Positions 63,802 through 64,000 of a DNA stretch of 64,000 bases are shown piece after piece. The stretch spans positions 2,232,001 through 2,296,000 of the forward strand of contig OZ218962.1 in assembly GCA_965112735.1 (NCBI GenBank). The letters run 5' to 3'. The stretch is from Phaeosaccion multiseriatum (Eukaryota; Ochrophyta, other classes). Below the pieces are notes generated by a model. The model saw nothing but the letters and a program-made list of their open reading frames with translations. It made no database searches and had not been told where the DNA came from. How positions within the stretch are numbered: position 1 is the stretch's first letter; every line of letters begins with the position of its first letter. The translations under genes were made by a program, and so were the position numbers.

Positions 63802-64000
63802 GTAAAGAGGGCCCGTCCCCGCACCTCCCAGGAGAAGGGAGGGAGGAGGGGCGGGGCGCAGTCGGGCACGGAGGGGGGAGGGCGCAAGGAGCAGCGACCG
63901 AATTCTGACCCACTCCGGTTCTTGGCCTCTTCATTCAACCCTCCACTTCGAAGCAAGCAGCGTACTGCACACACGCACGCACGCACGCTCCAGAGGTCTC
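63802..64000. other. Region after the HECT stop codon
   Basis: The presumed 3' untranslated region, GGAGG-rich, ending with an ACGCACGC repeat at the window edge. No further gene is visible. Confidence 0.5.

Overview
This 64 kb window is nuclear DNA of an intron-rich, GC-rich eukaryote, most likely a heterokont (stramenopile) alga. Genes have many short GT-AG introns. The haem-pathway gene carries a signal-peptide-like leader with a TAF motif, as in plastid targeting across the heterokont four-membrane plastid. Vanadium haloperoxidases, an NRT2 nitrate transporter and a HECT ligase with heterokont-type beta repeats fit this. The heavy CTCA, CTCC and TG simple-repeat load resembles eustigmatophyte genomes, but species is not provable here. 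I saw no rRNA, tRNA or CRISPR.

Layout. 0.2-2 kb: 5' part of a xylulokinase gene (minus), running off the left edge. 2.6-22.6 kb: a multicopy region with three apparently intact vanadium haloperoxidase genes, one gutted copy, two paralogous seven-helix membrane protein genes and one TPR gene. 24.2-25.6 kb: ankyrin-repeat protein (minus). 26.6-35.1 kb: large CLC chloride channel gene (minus), its introns filled with simple repeats. 35.9-37.9 kb: NRT2-type nitrate transporter (minus). 38.6-40.3 kb: FAM136A homologue (minus). 40.4-50.2 kb: a complete DNA transposon with about 156 bp terminal inverted repeats. 50.2-54.7 kb: plastid uroporphyrinogen decarboxylase (plus). 55.5-63.8 kb: HECT E3 ubiquitin ligase (plus).

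The most striking item is the transposon. It has long inverted termini with internal subrepeats and a short flanking direct repeat. Its main gene appears to fuse a KDZ/Zisupton-like transposase (cysteine clusters, DG, YDN and EQNN-type motifs) to a C-terminal Ulp1-type SUMO protease with an intact H-D-Q-C set. A second, unrecognised gene lies tail to tail 7 bp away. The element sits between the head-to-head FAM136A and UROD genes, 32 bp before the UROD start codon, so it appears to have split a compact bidirectional promoter.

The second theme is the haloperoxidase region: near-identical exons and introns, a Ser-to-Ala change in the vanadate loop shared by all copies, and a linked pair of recently duplicated seven-helix protein genes. 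For the multi-exon genes I joined exons by hand from GT/GC-AG sites, phase and family similarity, and every join except one in the transposase keeps frame. These models are predictions without transcript support.
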